Below are positions 18,080 through 29,904 of a stretch of DNA of 64,000 nt, piece after piece (the stretch's first letter is position 1; each line of letters starts with the position of its first letter). The DNA comes from Pseudomonas protegens (GTDB taxonomy: Bacteria > Pseudomonadota > Gammaproteobacteria > Pseudomonadales > Pseudomonadaceae), in assembly GCF_013407925.2 (NCBI RefSeq), contig NZ_CP060201.1:4139001-4203000 (forward strand), in the 5' to 3' direction. Below the pieces are notes generated by a model. The model saw only the letters and a list, made by a program, of their open reading frames with translations. It did no database searches and was not told where the DNA came from. The position numbers and the translations under genes were made by a program.

Positions 18080-19080
18080 TGCTGGCAATGCCAATCCGCA
18101 AACCCCTGAAGCTGCTGGCTTTTGCCGCGTTGTCCTTGCTGGTGGTCAGTTGCTCGACGAGCCGCTCGCCGCAGCAGAAATCTTCGAATGCCGTGCGTTC
18201 CATGCCGGGGCTGGACGTCAACCGTGCCCACAAGGATGGCGCGCCCTGGTGGGATGTCGACGTTTCGCGGATCCCCGATGCGACTCCGACCCTGCATACC
18301 GGCCCGTACAAGGCCAATCCTTACACGGTACTGGGCAAGACCTACTTCCCGATCCAGGAGTCGAAGAACTACGTGGCTTCCGGCACGGCCTCCTGGTACG
18401 GCACCAAGTTCCATGGCCAGAACACTGCCAATGGCGAGGTCTATGACCTGTACGGCATGAGCGCCGCGCACAAGACCCTGCCATTGCCCAGTTACGTCAG
18501 GGTCACCAACCTGGACAACAACCGCAGCGTGATCCTGCGGGTCAACGACCGCGGTCCGTTCTATTCCGACCGGATCATCGACCTGTCCTACGCGGCGGCG
18601 AAGAAACTCGGTTATGCCGAAACCGGCACTGCCCGGGTCAAGGTCGAGGGCATCGATCCGCAGCAATGGTGGGCCCAGCGTGGCCGTCCGGCGCCGTTGA
18701 TGCTCAACGAGCCGCAAGTGGCGCAAAATAGCGCGCCGGTGGTCACGGCCTCGACCGGCACTGTCGAACAATGGACGCCGCCGCCCCAGCAACACGCCGC
18801 TGCGGTGGTCCCGGTACAAGTGAAGAACACCGCTCCAGCGGGCTCCGGGCAGTATCTGCAGGTGGGCGCCTTCGCCAACCCGGACGCTGCCGAGCTGTTG
18901 CGGTCGAAATTGAGCAGCATGGTGAGCGCCCCGGTGTTCATCAGCTCGATCGTGCGCAACCAGCAGACGCTGCATCGGGTCCGCCTGGGGCCGTTCGGCA
19001 CGCCGGGTGAGGCCCAGCAAGCGCAGAACAGCGTGCGCTTGGCTAACCTGGGGCAGCCCAGCGTGGTCACTGCCGAGTAA
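18079..19080 (+). CDS. rlpA: RlpA, septal lytic transglycosylase lipoprotein
   Basis: RlpA in Pseudomonas is an outer-membrane lipoprotein that cuts glycan strands lacking stem peptides and helps daughter cells separate. The 333-residue protein has a lipobox LVVSC (Cys26), a double-psi beta-barrel domain (ASGTASWYGTKFHGQNTANG, VTNLDNNRSVILRVNDRGP, about residues 95-195), a proline/glutamine-rich linker and a C-terminal SPOR domain (about 255-330, YLQVGAFANPDAAELL) that binds denuded septal glycan. Its ATG shares one base with the mltB stop, which supports coupled translation. Confidence 0.96.
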   Translation: MLAMPIRKPLKLLAFAALSLLVVSCSTSRSPQQKSSNAVRSMPGLDVNRAHKDGAPWWDVDVSRIPDATPTLHTGPYKANPYTVLGKTYFPIQESKNYVASGTASWYGTKFHGQNTANGEVYDLYGMSAAHKTLPLPSYVRVTNLDNNRSVILRVNDRGPFYSDRIIDLSYAAAKKLGYAETGTARVKVEGIDPQQWWAQRGRPAPLMLNEPQVAQNSAPVVTASTGTVEQWTPPPQQHAAAVVPVQVKNTAPAGSGQYLQVGAFANPDAAELLRSKLSSMVSAPVFISSIVRNQQTLHRVRLGPFGTPGEAQQAQNSVRLANLGQPSVVTAE

Positions 19081-19097
19081 GAACATTGAAGATTGAA

Positions 19098-19239
19098 GGT
19101 CCGCTCGCGGTATTGGGGGGCGGACCCTGGTTGTTGGCTCGTCGAACAACAAAAGCCCGGCAAGGGTCAGTGAGTGAACAACTGAATACGCGACAGCCCT
19201 TTAGAAGGCTGTCTGAAATAGTTTTGCCCTCCCGGGCAA
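19098..19239. other. Hairpin-rich gap between rlpA and dacA
   Basis: Three inverted repeats occur in this 186-base gap: GGTCCGC (19098-19104) with GCGGACC (19120-19126); GACAGCC (19192-19198) with GGCTGTC (19207-19213); and TTGCCC (19224-19229) with GGGCAA (19234-19239). They probably end the mrdA-rlpA transcript. Tails are only weakly T-rich, and one repeat lies 28 bases before the dacA ATG, so a leader role is possible. Confidence 0.5.
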
Positions 19240-19266
19240 GTTTCCATTAGCAACTTCGAGAGACGG

Positions 19267-20424
19267 ATGAACATCACCACCTTTGCCAAACGCCTGTGCC
19301 TGCTTGTCCCGCTGATCATCACGCCCGCCGCCTGGGCGGTCGAAGCGATGCCGTCGCCACCGCAACTGGCCGCCAAATCCTATGTGCTCATGGACGCCAG
19401 CAGCGGTAACGTGCTGGTGGAGAACAATGGTGACCAGCGCCTGCCTCCGGCCAGCCTGACCAAGCTGATGACCGCCTACATCGCGACCCTGGAGATCCGT
19501 CGCGGTCAGATCGGCGAGAACGATCCGGTGACCGTCAGCGAGAACGCCTGGCGCACCGGCGGTTCGCGGATGTTCATCAAGGTGGGATCGCAGGTGACCG
19601 TCAGCGATCTGCTGCACGGGATCATCATCCAGTCGGGTAACGACGCCAGCGTCGCGGTTTCCGAGCACATCGCCGGCAGCGAAGACGCCTTCGCCGACAT
19701 GATGAACAAGACCGCGGCCGACCTGGGCATGAGCAACAGCCACTTCATGAACCCTACCGGTCTGCCGAATCCCGAGCACTATTCGTCGGCTCACGACATG
19801 GCGGTGCTGGCGCGGGCGATCATCCACGAAGACCCGGCTCACTACGCCATCTATTCGCAGAAAGAGTTCTTCTGGAACGGTATCAAGCAACCCAACCGTA
19901 ACCTCTTGCTGTGGCGCGACAAGACCGTCGACGGTCTGAAAACCGGCCACACTGACGAGGCCGGCTATTGCATGGTGTCCTCGGCCGTGCGTGATGGCAT
20001 GCGTCTGATCGCCGTGGTGTTCGGCACCAACAGCGAACAGGCTCGCGCCGCCGAAACCCAGAAGCTGCTGACCTATGGCTTCCGCTTCTTCGAAACCCAG
20101 ACCTTCTACCAGAAGGGCACCGAACTGGCCCAGGCCCAGGTCTGGAAGGGCACCACTCATCAGGTCAAGGCCGGTCTGGCCGAAGATCTGACCATGACCA
20201 TGCCTAAAGGCCAGCTGAAGAAACTCGCTGCCAGCATGACCATGAACCCGCAACTGGTTGCGCCGATCGCCAAGGGCGACGTGATTGGTAAAGTCGAAGT
20301 GAAGCTGGACGATAAGGTGGTGCACAGCGCCGACCTGATCGCTCTGGAAGCGGTCGACGAAGGTGGTATCTTCCGCCGCATGTGGGATAGCATCCGCCTA
20401 TTCTTCTACGGTTTGTTCAACTGA
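19267..20424 (+). CDS. dacA: D-alanyl-D-alanine carboxypeptidase (PBP5/6 type)
   Basis: This class C low-molecular-weight PBP removes the terminal D-alanine from stem peptides in the periplasm. The 385-residue protein has a signal peptide ending near AAWAVEA, Ser63 and Lys66 in PASLTKLM as the acylation motif, SGND as the second motif and KTGHT as the third. A C-terminal beta domain follows, then the amphipathic membrane anchor IFRRMWDSIRLFFYGLF. Length is typical. P. aeruginosa calls the gene at this place dacC; the enzyme class is the same. Confidence 0.95.
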   Translation: MNITTFAKRLCLLVPLIITPAAWAVEAMPSPPQLAAKSYVLMDASSGNVLVENNGDQRLPPASLTKLMTAYIATLEIRRGQIGENDPVTVSENAWRTGGSRMFIKVGSQVTVSDLLHGIIIQSGNDASVAVSEHIAGSEDAFADMMNKTAADLGMSNSHFMNPTGLPNPEHYSSAHDMAVLARAIIHEDPAHYAIYSQKEFFWNGIKQPNRNLLLWRDKTVDGLKTGHTDEAGYCMVSSAVRDGMRLIAVVFGTNSEQARAAETQKLLTYGFRFFETQTFYQKGTELAQAQVWKGTTHQVKAGLAEDLTMTMPKGQLKKLAASMTMNPQLVAPIAKGDVIGKVEVKLDDKVVHSADLIALEAVDEGGIFRRMWDSIRLFFYGLFN

Positions 20425-20505
20425 TATTGTCGACCTGCGTGGCCCTCGCTCCGAAGTGGAGTGGGGGTCATGTCCGTCGCCACGGCTTACGAGGCCGTTA
20501 CTGCC

Positions 20506-20781
20506 ATGACAGACACTGACGTTAAGTCGCACAAGATTGAATTTCCCGTCGATGACTATCCGATCAAGGTGATCGGTGACACGGTTGTCGGCTTCAAGGA
20601 CACCGTGATCGAGATCCTTGCCAAGTACGCCACCCTGGACATCAAGTCCCTGGCCGAGCGTCAGAGCAGCAACGGCAAGTACACCACGGTACAACTGCAC
20701 ATCACCGCCACCGGCGAAGACCAACTGCGTGATATCAATAGTGCCCTGCGTGCTACCGGTGTCGTCCACATGGTGCTGTGA
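20506..20781 (+). CDS. YbeD-family protein (DUF493)
   Basis: The 91-residue protein is of the YbeD/DUF493 family, with the ACT-like fold and the segments [18 protein letters not shown] and [14 protein letters not shown]. Its partner or ligand is not established; in many proteobacteria it lies between the dac gene and lipB, as it does here. The frame is open back to 20461, and an ATG at 20470 would add 12 residues. I chose 20506 because the homologue core begins with [14 protein letters not shown]. Its stop shares one base with lipB. Confidence 0.85.
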   Translation: MTDTDVKSHKIEFPVDDYPIKVIGDTVVGFKDTVIEILAKYATLDIKSLAERQSSNGKYTTVQLHITATGEDQLRDINSALRATGVVHMVL

Positions 20782-21428
20782 TGCCGCAAACGCTGGGCTT
20801 TCGTGAGCTTGGCCTGATGGCCTACGAGCCGGTCTGGCAGGCCATGCAGCGCTTTACCAACGAACGCGGCACCAGCGCACCGGACGAAGTCTGGCTGGTG
20901 CAGCATCCCCCGGTCTTCACCCAGGGCCAGGCGGGCAAGGCCGAGCATCTGTTGCTGCCGGGAGATATTCCGGTGGTGCAGGCCGATCGCGGCGGACAGG
21001 TGACTTATCACGGTCCGGGCCAGTTGGTGGCCTACTTGCTGCTGGATGTACGCAGGCTGGGTTTCGGTGTGCGTGATCTGGTCAGCCGCATGGAGCAATG
21101 CCTGGTGGAGTTGTTGGCCAGCTATGGCGTGCCGGCGGCGGCCAAGCCCGATGCACCGGGGGTCTACGTCGACGGGGCGAAAATTGCCTCGTTGGGCCTG
21201 CGCATCCGCCACGGATGCTCCTTTCACGGCCTGGCCTTGAACGTAGACATGGATTTGCAGCCGTTTCGACGGATTAACCCCTGTGGTTATGCCGGGTTGG
21301 CGATGACCCAACTGAGCGACCATGCAGGGCCGATTGAATTTGCCGAGGTAAGTGCCCGGCTGCGCGCGCAGCTCGTCAAACACCTCGACTATGCTGAGCA
21401 GACGACCCTAACGGGCGGAATCGACTGA
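20781..21428 (+). CDS. lipB: Octanoyltransferase LipB
   Basis: LipB moves the octanoyl group from acyl carrier protein to the lipoyl domains of 2-oxoacid dehydrogenases and the glycine cleavage system. The 215-residue protein shows the family core: [32 protein letters not shown], the lysine in [11 protein letters not shown] and the active cysteine in INPCGY. The ATG begins inside the stop of the preceding gene (TGATG). The lipA gene follows one base later, so the two enzymes that build lipoate are made together. Confidence 0.96.
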   Translation: MPQTLGFRELGLMAYEPVWQAMQRFTNERGTSAPDEVWLVQHPPVFTQGQAGKAEHLLLPGDIPVVQADRGGQVTYHGPGQLVAYLLLDVRRLGFGVRDLVSRMEQCLVELLASYGVPAAAKPDAPGVYVDGAKIASLGLRIRHGCSFHGLALNVDMDLQPFRRINPCGYAGLAMTQLSDHAGPIEFAEVSARLRAQLVKHLDYAEQTTLTGGID

Positions 21429-21429
21429 T

Positions 21430-22452
21430 ATGACTACTGCGCAAGACGCTGTTGAAACCCTGATCCCGACGCTGGATGTTTCCGAGCGGGCGGCCCGTCC
21501 GAAAGTTGAAACCGGCGTCAAATTGCGCGGTGCGGAGAAGGTCGCGCGCATTCCGGTGAAGATCATTCCGACCACCGAGTTGCCGAAGAAGCCGGACTGG
21601 ATCCGTGTGCGCATCCCGGTCTCCCCGGAGGTTGACCGGATCAAGCAACTGCTGCGCAAGCACAAGTTGCACAGCGTCTGCGAAGAAGCATCCTGCCCGA
21701 ACCTGGGCGAATGTTTCTCCGGCGGTACTGCGACCTTCATGATTATGGGCGACATCTGCACCCGTCGCTGCCCGTTCTGTGACGTTGGCCACGGCCGTCC
21801 AAAGCCGTTGGATGTCGATGAGCCGATGAACCTGGCGGTGGCCATCGCCGATCTGCGCCTGAAGTACGTGGTGATCACCTCGGTGGACCGCGATGACCTG
21901 CGTGACGGCGGTGCCCAGCACTTTGCCGACTGCATTCGCGAGATTCGCAAGCTGTCGCCGAACGTGCAGCTGGAAACCCTGGTTCCCGACTATCGCGGTC
22001 GCATGGACGTCGCCCTGGAAATCACCGCCGCCACGCCGCCGGATGTGTTCAACCACAACCTGGAAACCGTGCCACGCCTGTACAAGGCGGCGCGTCCAGG
22101 CTCGGACTACCAGTGGTCGCTGACCCTGCTGCAGAAGTTCAAGCAACTGGTGCCCCATGTACCGACCAAGTCCGGCCTGATGCTGGGTCTGGGCGAAACC
22201 GACGACGAAGTCATCGAAGTCATGAAGCGCATGCGTGAGCACGACATCGACATGCTGACCCTCGGCCAGTACCTGCAGCCGTCGCGCAACCACCTGCCGG
22301 TTCAACGCTTCGTGCACCCGGACACCTTCGCCTGGTTTGCCGAGGAAGGTTACAAGATGGGTTTCAAGAACGTCGCTTCCGGTCCGCTGGTACGTTCCTC
22401 GTATCACGCCGATGAACAAGCGAAGCTGGCCAAGGAAGGCCTGGTTTCCTGA
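21430..22452 (+). CDS. lipA: Lipoyl synthase LipA
   Basis: LipA is a radical SAM enzyme that inserts two sulfur atoms into the protein-bound octanoyl chain to make lipoate. The 340-residue protein has the auxiliary iron-sulfur cluster cysteines Cys84, Cys89 and Cys95 ([12 protein letters not shown]) and the SAM-binding cluster Cys110, Cys114 and Cys117 (CTRRCPFC), followed by the TIM-barrel core with [12 protein letters not shown] and the C-terminal [13 protein letters not shown]. It is encoded directly behind lipB. A strong hairpin follows eight bases after the stop. Confidence 0.97.
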   Translation: MTTAQDAVETLIPTLDVSERAARPKVETGVKLRGAEKVARIPVKIIPTTELPKKPDWIRVRIPVSPEVDRIKQLLRKHKLHSVCEEASCPNLGECFSGGTATFMIMGDICTRRCPFCDVGHGRPKPLDVDEPMNLAVAIADLRLKYVVITSVDRDDLRDGGAQHFADCIREIRKLSPNVQLETLVPDYRGRMDVALEITAATPPDVFNHNLETVPRLYKAARPGSDYQWSLTLLQKFKQLVPHVPTKSGLMLGLGETDDEVIEVMKRMREHDIDMLTLGQYLQPSRNHLPVQRFVHPDTFAWFAEEGYKMGFKNVASGPLVRSSYHADEQAKLAKEGLVS

Positions 22453-22459
22453 TCACCCC

Positions 22460-22485
22460 GCCCGCAAGGCTCAGGCCTTGCGGGC
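22460..22485 (+). terminator. Terminator after lipA
   Basis: A perfect 11-bp stem, GCCCGCAAGGC and GCCTTGCGGGC, with a four-base loop (22471-22474). The tail AACTTTG is only weakly T-rich. Confidence 0.75.
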
Positions 22486-22615
22486 AACTTTGCCGCTGTT
22501 GGGCGCGTCTTGTGCGTTCCGTCTCCGTTGTATTCTCCGTGGTTGATTTCCCCTCTTCTGTTTAGTGGCATTCATGGCTACTGTGCTGGGGTGAATTCAC
22601 ACAGGGAGAACCTGC

Positions 22616-23563
22616 ATGCCCATCCAACCCACTGTTGCCCTTCATGCTCATCTGCCGGTGCCGGCATTGGCGGCGGAAGGCGTCATTGGCCTTATCGCCC
22701 CCGCAGGTCCCGCAGCGCTGGATGCCGAAAAAGCCTGCCAATGGATGCGTTCCCGGGGCTATACGCTGCGGATCTTTCCTGGTGTGGGTCAACAGGAGGG
22801 TTACCTGGCAGGCAGTGATCAGGTCCGTCTCGACGACTTGCACGAGGCTTTTTCCGATAGCGAGATCGACGCCATTGTCTGTCTGCGTGGGGGCTATGGC
22901 AGTCCGCGCTTGCTGGACAAGATCGACTTCGAGCTGTTGCGACGCCATCCCAAGCCATTTGTCGGCTACAGCGACATCACCGCCCTGCACCTGGCGATCA
23001 ATCTTTATGCGGGCTTTGTCAGCTTTCATGGACCGATGCTCAATGCCGACCTGCTGGGCGGCAAGCAGGCGCCCACTGAGGCGTCGTTTTTCAACATGCT
23101 CAGAGGGCAGGTCAAGAGCGGCAGCCTGCTCCCCCATCCGGTAGCCTTTCCCTTGACCACGGTGGAGCCGGGTATCGCCCAAGGGCCACTGGTGGGCGGC
23201 AATCTGTCGATGATTGCCAGTACCTTGGGCACGCCTTACGAAATCAATACCGGCGGCATCATTCTGTTTATCGAAGACGTCAACGAGCCGCTGTACCGCA
23301 TCGACCGCTTGCTCAATCACCTGCGCCTGGCCGGCAAGCTGGAGGGGCTGCGCGGGGTTTTGGTCGGGGATGTGGCCGGTGTGGATTTCACCGCGTTGTG
23401 CGCGTTGCTCAAGCAGGTCTTTGAGCCCTTGCGGATTCCGGTGCTGGCGGGATGGCGCAGTGGTCATTGCGATCCGAACCTGACCTTGCCGATGGGCGCG
23501 CAGGTCAAGCTGGATGCAGGGGCCAGGGAGTTGACCCTGGCTCAGGACGTGGTGTTCAGGTGA
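22616..23563 (+). CDS. ldcA: LD-carboxypeptidase (S66 family)
   Basis: LD-carboxypeptidases remove the terminal D-alanine from recovered tetrapeptides in the cytoplasm, giving the tripeptide that Mpl (first kilobases of this window) religates. The 315-residue protein fits family S66: GVIGLIAPAGPA near the start, the RGGYGSPRLLD loop, the nucleophile serine in GYSDITAL (about residue 119), an FIEDVNEPLYRIDR segment that would hold the glutamate and the C-terminal RSGHCDPNLTLPMG with the histidine. It is a single gene between the lipA terminator and a palindrome, converging with the next lytic transglycosylase. Confidence 0.94.
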   Translation: MPIQPTVALHAHLPVPALAAEGVIGLIAPAGPAALDAEKACQWMRSRGYTLRIFPGVGQQEGYLAGSDQVRLDDLHEAFSDSEIDAIVCLRGGYGSPRLLDKIDFELLRRHPKPFVGYSDITALHLAINLYAGFVSFHGPMLNADLLGGKQAPTEASFFNMLRGQVKSGSLLPHPVAFPLTTVEPGIAQGPLVGGNLSMIASTLGTPYEINTGGIILFIEDVNEPLYRIDRLLNHLRLAGKLEGLRGVLVGDVAGVDFTALCALLKQVFEPLRIPVLAGWRSGHCDPNLTLPMGAQVKLDAGARELTLAQDVVFR

Positions 23564-23570
23564 GGGGCGT

Positions 23571-23592
23571 GCGAAGGAGCCGGCTCCTTCGC
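23571..23592. terminator. 22-bp perfect palindrome between convergent genes
   Basis: GCGAAGGAGCC is followed immediately by its complement with no spacer. It lies between the stops of ldcA and the transglycosylase gene and can end both. The core GGAGCCGGCTCC is shared with REP elements in the window, so it may be a REP remnant. Confidence 0.65.
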
Positions 23593-23602
23593 TAATGCTT
23601 GC

Positions 23603-24925
23603 CTAGCGGTTGCGCAGGCTTTCCAGCAGCTTGTGGCTCGGGTAGCCATCTGCGGGCCAGCCCAATGCCTGCTGAGCACTGCGAATGGCCTTGCGGGTAT
23701 TGGCGCCGATGATGCCGTCGGGGTTGCCAGCGTCATATTGGTGGGTGCTGAGCAGGGTCTGCAATTCGATGCGTTCGGAGCGGCTCAGGGGCAGATCGTC
23801 CTTGGGCCAACTGCCATTGATCTGGCCAGCGCCGCCAAACCGCTCGGACAGCAGATTGACTGCCAGGGCGTAGGACGATGAGTTGTTGTATTTGAGCACT
23901 GCCCGGAAGTTATCCAGAATCAGGAACGCCGGCCCTCGGTAACCCGCAGGCAACAGCAATGAAGCGGACAATTGCTCGGAGCCGTATGGCAGTGCCTTGC
24001 CGTTGCTCGGGGTCATGCCCAGGCTTAGCCACTCGGCCACGGTCTTGCGGGTCGAAGCGTCGGCCAGGGCGTAGTCGAAGCCGCTCTTGAGCTGGACCTC
24101 AATGCCCCAGGGCTGGCCTTTTTGCCAGCCTGAGCTCTGCAGGTAATGAGCAGTGGAGGCCAGAGCGTCGGCCGGGCTGTTCCAGATATCCCGGCGACCG
24201 TCGCCGTCGAAGTCCACGGCATGGGTGTTGTAGGTGGTGGGAATGAACTGGGTCTGGCCCATGGCGCCGGCCCAGGAGCCGAGCATCTTCTCGGGCTGGA
24301 TGTCGCCGTGCTGGATGATCTGCAAGGCGGCAATCAACTGGCTGTTGGCGAAGGCCGGGCGCCGTCCTTCATAAGCCAGGGTGGCCAGGGAGCGGATCAC
24401 CGACTTGTTGCCCTGGAAGTCGCCGAAATTGCTCTCCATGCCCCAGACCGCTACCAATGCCTGGCGATCCACACCATAGCGCTGCTCGATGCGTTGCAGG
24501 ATGTCGCTGTACTGGAGCAGCAGGGCCTGACCCTTGCGTACCCTGACCGGAGACAGGGCCCCATCCAGGTATTCCCAGACCGGGCGGGTGAACTCTGGCT
24601 GGCTGCGGTCAGCTTTGATCACGCTCATGTCCGGGGTGACACCGGCGAAGGCCCGGTCGAAGACGTCGGCGCGAATTCCGGCGTTCAGGGCTTCGGTACG
24701 GAATGCGCTCAGCCATTCATCGAAGGTCTGTGCGGGCTGGATGTCCAGATTGTCGGCGGTCAGTGGGGCGACAGTAGCGGGTGCGGCGAGGGGGGCTGCC
24801 TGGAGGGTGGGCAGTGGCTGGGCGTCGGCGGCGGTGGGTTGTTCCGCGCAGGCGACTAGCAGAACGAAGCTGGAGGCAGCGATCAGTTGGCGCATGTGCC
24901 AACGACGGGAAAGACAAAAGGGCAT
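23603..24925 (-). CDS. MltB-family lytic murein transglycosylase with PG-binding domain
   Basis: The 440-residue protein is a second MltB-type enzyme. It has a lipobox LLVACA (cysteine at about residue 26), a long linker, the slt-B catalytic region with the glutamate in [30 protein letters not shown], the [17 protein letters not shown] motif, and a C-terminal peptidoglycan-binding domain type 1 ([20 protein letters not shown] onward). It should be anchored in the outer membrane. The ATG at 24895 (MRQLIAASS) is an alternative start that leaves a better lipoprotein signal; neither has a clear ribosome site. Confidence 0.92.
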   Translation of the reverse strand: MPFCLSRRWHMRQLIAASSFVLLVACAEQPTAADAQPLPTLQAAPLAAPATVAPLTADNLDIQPAQTFDEWLSAFRTEALNAGIRADVFDRAFAGVTPDMSVIKADRSQPEFTRPVWEYLDGALSPVRVRKGQALLLQYSDILQRIEQRYGVDRQALVAVWGMESNFGDFQGNKSVIRSLATLAYEGRRPAFANSQLIAALQIIQHGDIQPEKMLGSWAGAMGQTQFIPTTYNTHAVDFDGDGRRDIWNSPADALASTAHYLQSSGWQKGQPWGIEVQLKSGFDYALADASTRKTVAEWLSLGMTPSNGKALPYGSEQLSASLLLPAGYRGPAFLILDNFRAVLKYNNSSSYALAVNLLSERFGGAGQINGSWPKDDLPLSRSERIELQTLLSTHQYDAGNPDGIIGANTRKAIRSAQQALGWPADGYPSHKLLESLRNR

Positions 24926-24988
24926 GCACAGGTCCAGAGAGAATAACTATCAGGTGCAGACCTTATCATGCCGACGGGGTTCAGGGCT

Positions 24989-25150
24989 TCAGGCGGCCAG
25001 AAAGTAAGAAGCCTCCCAGCTTTTAGACTGGAAGGCTTCTCGGCGGTAGCTGCCTTTGCCCTTGGCCGGGCGTTCCTGACGGCTGCGGAACAGTGGCTGG
25101 GCGACAATGGATTTGGCCTTGTTGGGGCCATGCTTGGATGGCTTGCTCAT
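24989..25150 (-). CDS. arfA: Alternative ribosome-rescue factor ArfA
   Basis: Translating the reverse strand gives a basic 53-residue protein with the ArfA core: AQPLFRSRQERPAKGKGSYRRE and a WEAS end, comparable to [21 protein letters not shown] in E. coli. ArfA recruits RF2 to ribosomes stalled at the 3' end of broken mRNAs, as a back-up to tmRNA. A 12-bp hairpin within codons about 38-48 is the hallmark of arfA genes: termination or RNase III cleavage leaves a stop-less message, so active ArfA accumulates only when tmRNA fails. It lies between holA and the transglycosylase gene on the same strand, at the end of the leuS-lptE-holA block. Confidence 0.88.
   Translation of the reverse strand: MSKPSKHGPNKAKSIVAQPLFRSRQERPAKGKGSYRREAFQSKSWEASYFLAA
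25008..25039 (-). terminator. Terminator/RNase III hairpin inside arfA
   Basis: On the reverse strand GAAGCCTTCCAG (25039-25028) pairs with CTGGGAGGCTTC (25019-25008): 12 pairs including one G-U, with an 8-base loop, followed by TTACTTT. It lies within the arfA reading frame before the stop codon. Confidence 0.85.
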
Positions 25151-25265
25151 GGTCTTTACTCGCTGTTTGGGGGGGAGAGGTTGCGGCGCGAATCATCGGC
25201 CAGAGTGGGGCGGCTGTCCAGCACTCTGGAGCAGGAAGATGCCAGGCGGTAGATAAGCGGCGTAC

Positions 25266-26303
25266 TTACTCGGCCGGCAGGGCCAGGCGTTGACCGGCCA
25301 TCAGCAGCGACAGGCGACTCAGGCTGCTCCAGGGCGAACCGCTGGCCTGTCCCTTGATCTGCGCGTCGATGCGCTGGGCGTCCAGCAGCAATTGCCCCCA
25401 ACGCTGCGCAGAGTAACGTTGCAGAGCCTTGCTCATCAGGGGTTTGCGTTTGTCCCAGACGGGCGGGCGGGCCTGGCTGAACACCTTGTCCAATGGCACG
25501 CCCTGGCTGAATTGCAGGGCCAGGTTGGCCAGCAGCCGCAGCTCTCGGGACAGGGCCCAGAGAATCACGGGAGGCTCGACGCCTTCACCGCGCAACCCTT
25601 CCAGCATGCGCAGGGCGTGGGCGGCTTCACCGTTGAGAATGGCATCCACCAGCCCGAACACATCGAAACGCGCACTGTCGGCCACTGCGGCCTGGACCGT
25701 TTCGACGGTGATCTGCCCACCTTCGGCCATCAGCTTGAGTTTTTCGATTTCCTGGGCGGCGGCCAGCAGGTTGCCCTCGACCCGCGCGGCGATCAGTTCC
25801 ACCGCGTCCTGGCTGGCGGACAGCCCGGCTTGCGACAGTCGCTGACGAATCCACTGTGGAAGCTGGTGGGCGTCCACCGGCCAGATCTGCACGAACTGGG
25901 TCTGGGCACCGTCCACCAAGGCCTTGCCCCACTTGGTCTTCTGTGCGCTGCCGTCGAGCTTGGGCAGGCTGATCAGCAGTACCGTGTCCTCGGCCGGACG
26001 CGAACAGTATTCGATCAGCGCCGCGGCGCCCTTGTCGCCGGGCTTGCCCGAGGGCAGGCGCAGTTCCAGCAGGCGTTTTTCCGCGAACAACGACATGCTG
26101 GCCCCGGCTTGCAGCAGGGTGCCCCAGTCAAAGCTGGCATCGGCACTGAATACCTGGCGCTCGTCGAATCCCTGCTGGCGCACGGCAGAGCGGATGGCGT
26201 CGGCGGCTTCCTGGCAGAGCAGGGGATCATCGCCGCTGATCACGTAGACCGGCGCGAGAGGGCCTTGCAGGTGTTTGCCGAGTTGGGCGGGTGCGAGTTT
26301 CAT
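25266..26303 (-). CDS. holA: DNA polymerase III delta subunit
   Basis: HolA opens the beta sliding clamp as part of the clamp loader. The 345-residue protein shows the delta layout: an N-terminal AAA+-like domain without a working Walker A (VYVISGDDPLLCQEAADAIR), the clamp-binding region around SMSLFAEKRLLELRLPSG and a C-terminal collar domain (DVFGLVDAILNGEAAHALRM, LWALSRELRLL). Length is normal. It follows lptE with a 39-base gap, as in E. coli and P. aeruginosa (leuS-lptE-holA). Confidence 0.95.
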   Translation of the reverse strand: MKLAPAQLGKHLQGPLAPVYVISGDDPLLCQEAADAIRSAVRQQGFDERQVFSADASFDWGTLLQAGASMSLFAEKRLLELRLPSGKPGDKGAAALIEYCSRPAEDTVLLISLPKLDGSAQKTKWGKALVDGAQTQFVQIWPVDAHQLPQWIRQRLSQAGLSASQDAVELIAARVEGNLLAAAQEIEKLKLMAEGGQITVETVQAAVADSARFDVFGLVDAILNGEAAHALRMLEGLRGEGVEPPVILWALSRELRLLANLALQFSQGVPLDKVFSQARPPVWDKRKPLMSKALQRYSAQRWGQLLLDAQRIDAQIKGQASGSPWSSLSRLSLLMAGQRLALPAE

Positions 26304-26342
26304 AGGCGGGGGCCAATGGGGCGCGTGAGCGCCCCACGCGGC

Positions 26343-26948
26343 TTACTGGTTCGGCAGTTCCAGAGGGGACTGTTGCGGAGTTTCCGCCTCAGCCTTGCGT
26401 GCAGCTTCCAGTGCCTGGGCTTCGGCCTTGGCTTTGGCTTCGGCGGTGGCCTGCAGTTGGGCAAGCTGGTCCGGGGTCAGCAACTGCAGACGGATCAGCA
26501 TGCGCTGGATCAGGTCGCGGCGCATTTCCTTGCGAGTTTCAGACGATTCCTGATCGGAGCCGGTGATGTTGTTGCCGTCATGCAGGAAGACTTTCTGTAC
26601 TTCCAGCTTGTCGTCGAGCAGGTGCAGGTTGTCGTGCGTCAGGATCTCGTACCTGAGCGTGGTGCCGATCTCGTATTCGGCCGAGCTGCCACCGCCGGTG
26701 TAGCTGAGGGTGCGCTGGGAGTTTTCCTCGTTCAGCAGCACCAGCTTGTAAGGCGCGCCGGCATAGACCCGTACACCGCTGTTTTCCAACTGTTGCTGGA
26801 GCATTTTCACGGTGGGGCCGTAGGCATCCCGGGCACTCAGGTCGAGTTCCTTGATGGTCAGCTCATGGGTTCCCGTTCCGCGCAACTGGAAGCCACAGGC
26901 GCTCAGCAGCACGGCCAGACCCATCACCAGCAGGTTACGTTTGATCAT
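26343..26948 (-). CDS. lptE: LPS-assembly lipoprotein LptE
   Basis: LptE is the outer-membrane lipoprotein plug of LptD, needed to insert lipopolysaccharide into the outer leaflet. The 201-residue protein has the lipobox LLSAC (Cys18), the GFQLRGTG motif right after it and the IKELDLSARDAYGPTV and LSYTGGGSSAEYE strands of the RlpB/LptE fold. The C-terminal 40 residues are alanine/glutamate/lysine-rich and probably helical. A GGGGAGC ribosome site precedes the ATG. Position between leuS and holA is conserved. Confidence 0.94.
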   Translation of the reverse strand: MIKRNLLVMGLAVLLSACGFQLRGTGTHELTIKELDLSARDAYGPTVKMLQQQLENSGVRVYAGAPYKLVLLNEENSQRTLSYTGGGSSAEYEIGTTLRYEILTHDNLHLLDDKLEVQKVFLHDGNNITGSDQESSETRKEMRRDLIQRMLIRLQLLTPDQLAQLQATAEAKAKAEAQALEAARKAEAETPQQSPLELPNQ

Positions 26949-27003
26949 GTATTGCTCCCCTTGAAACCATATGGGCCACCTTGTGGCCCTGGAGGTTTTG
27001 TTC

Positions 27004-27028
27004 GGCGCCCGATCCCGGACCGGGCGCC
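27004..27028 (-). terminator. Hairpin after leuS
   Basis: GGCGCCCG (27004-27011) pairs with CGGGCGCC (27021-27028), nine bases downstream of the leuS stop. A second hairpin, GGGCCAC-CTT-GTGGCCC (26974-26990), lies nearer lptE. Tails lack a T-run, so read-through into lptE is likely. Confidence 0.5.
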
Positions 27029-27036
27029 TGATCCAA

Positions 27037-29724
<2,688 letters not shown>

Positions 29725-29904
29725 TCAGTGCCCGATGGAGCTGGAAGTGGAGTTACAGGAAGCGCCGTAGCATACATGACCGCACTCTGCCGAGGGAAAC
29801 CTTGATTGCTCGGCCGGGCCGTTGGTCGCGGCGGCGCGACGCTTTTGGCTGTCCGACTAAGCTCAAAAAGGGGAGTGAGTCTTATTCTTCGATGAGGTGA
29901 ACGG

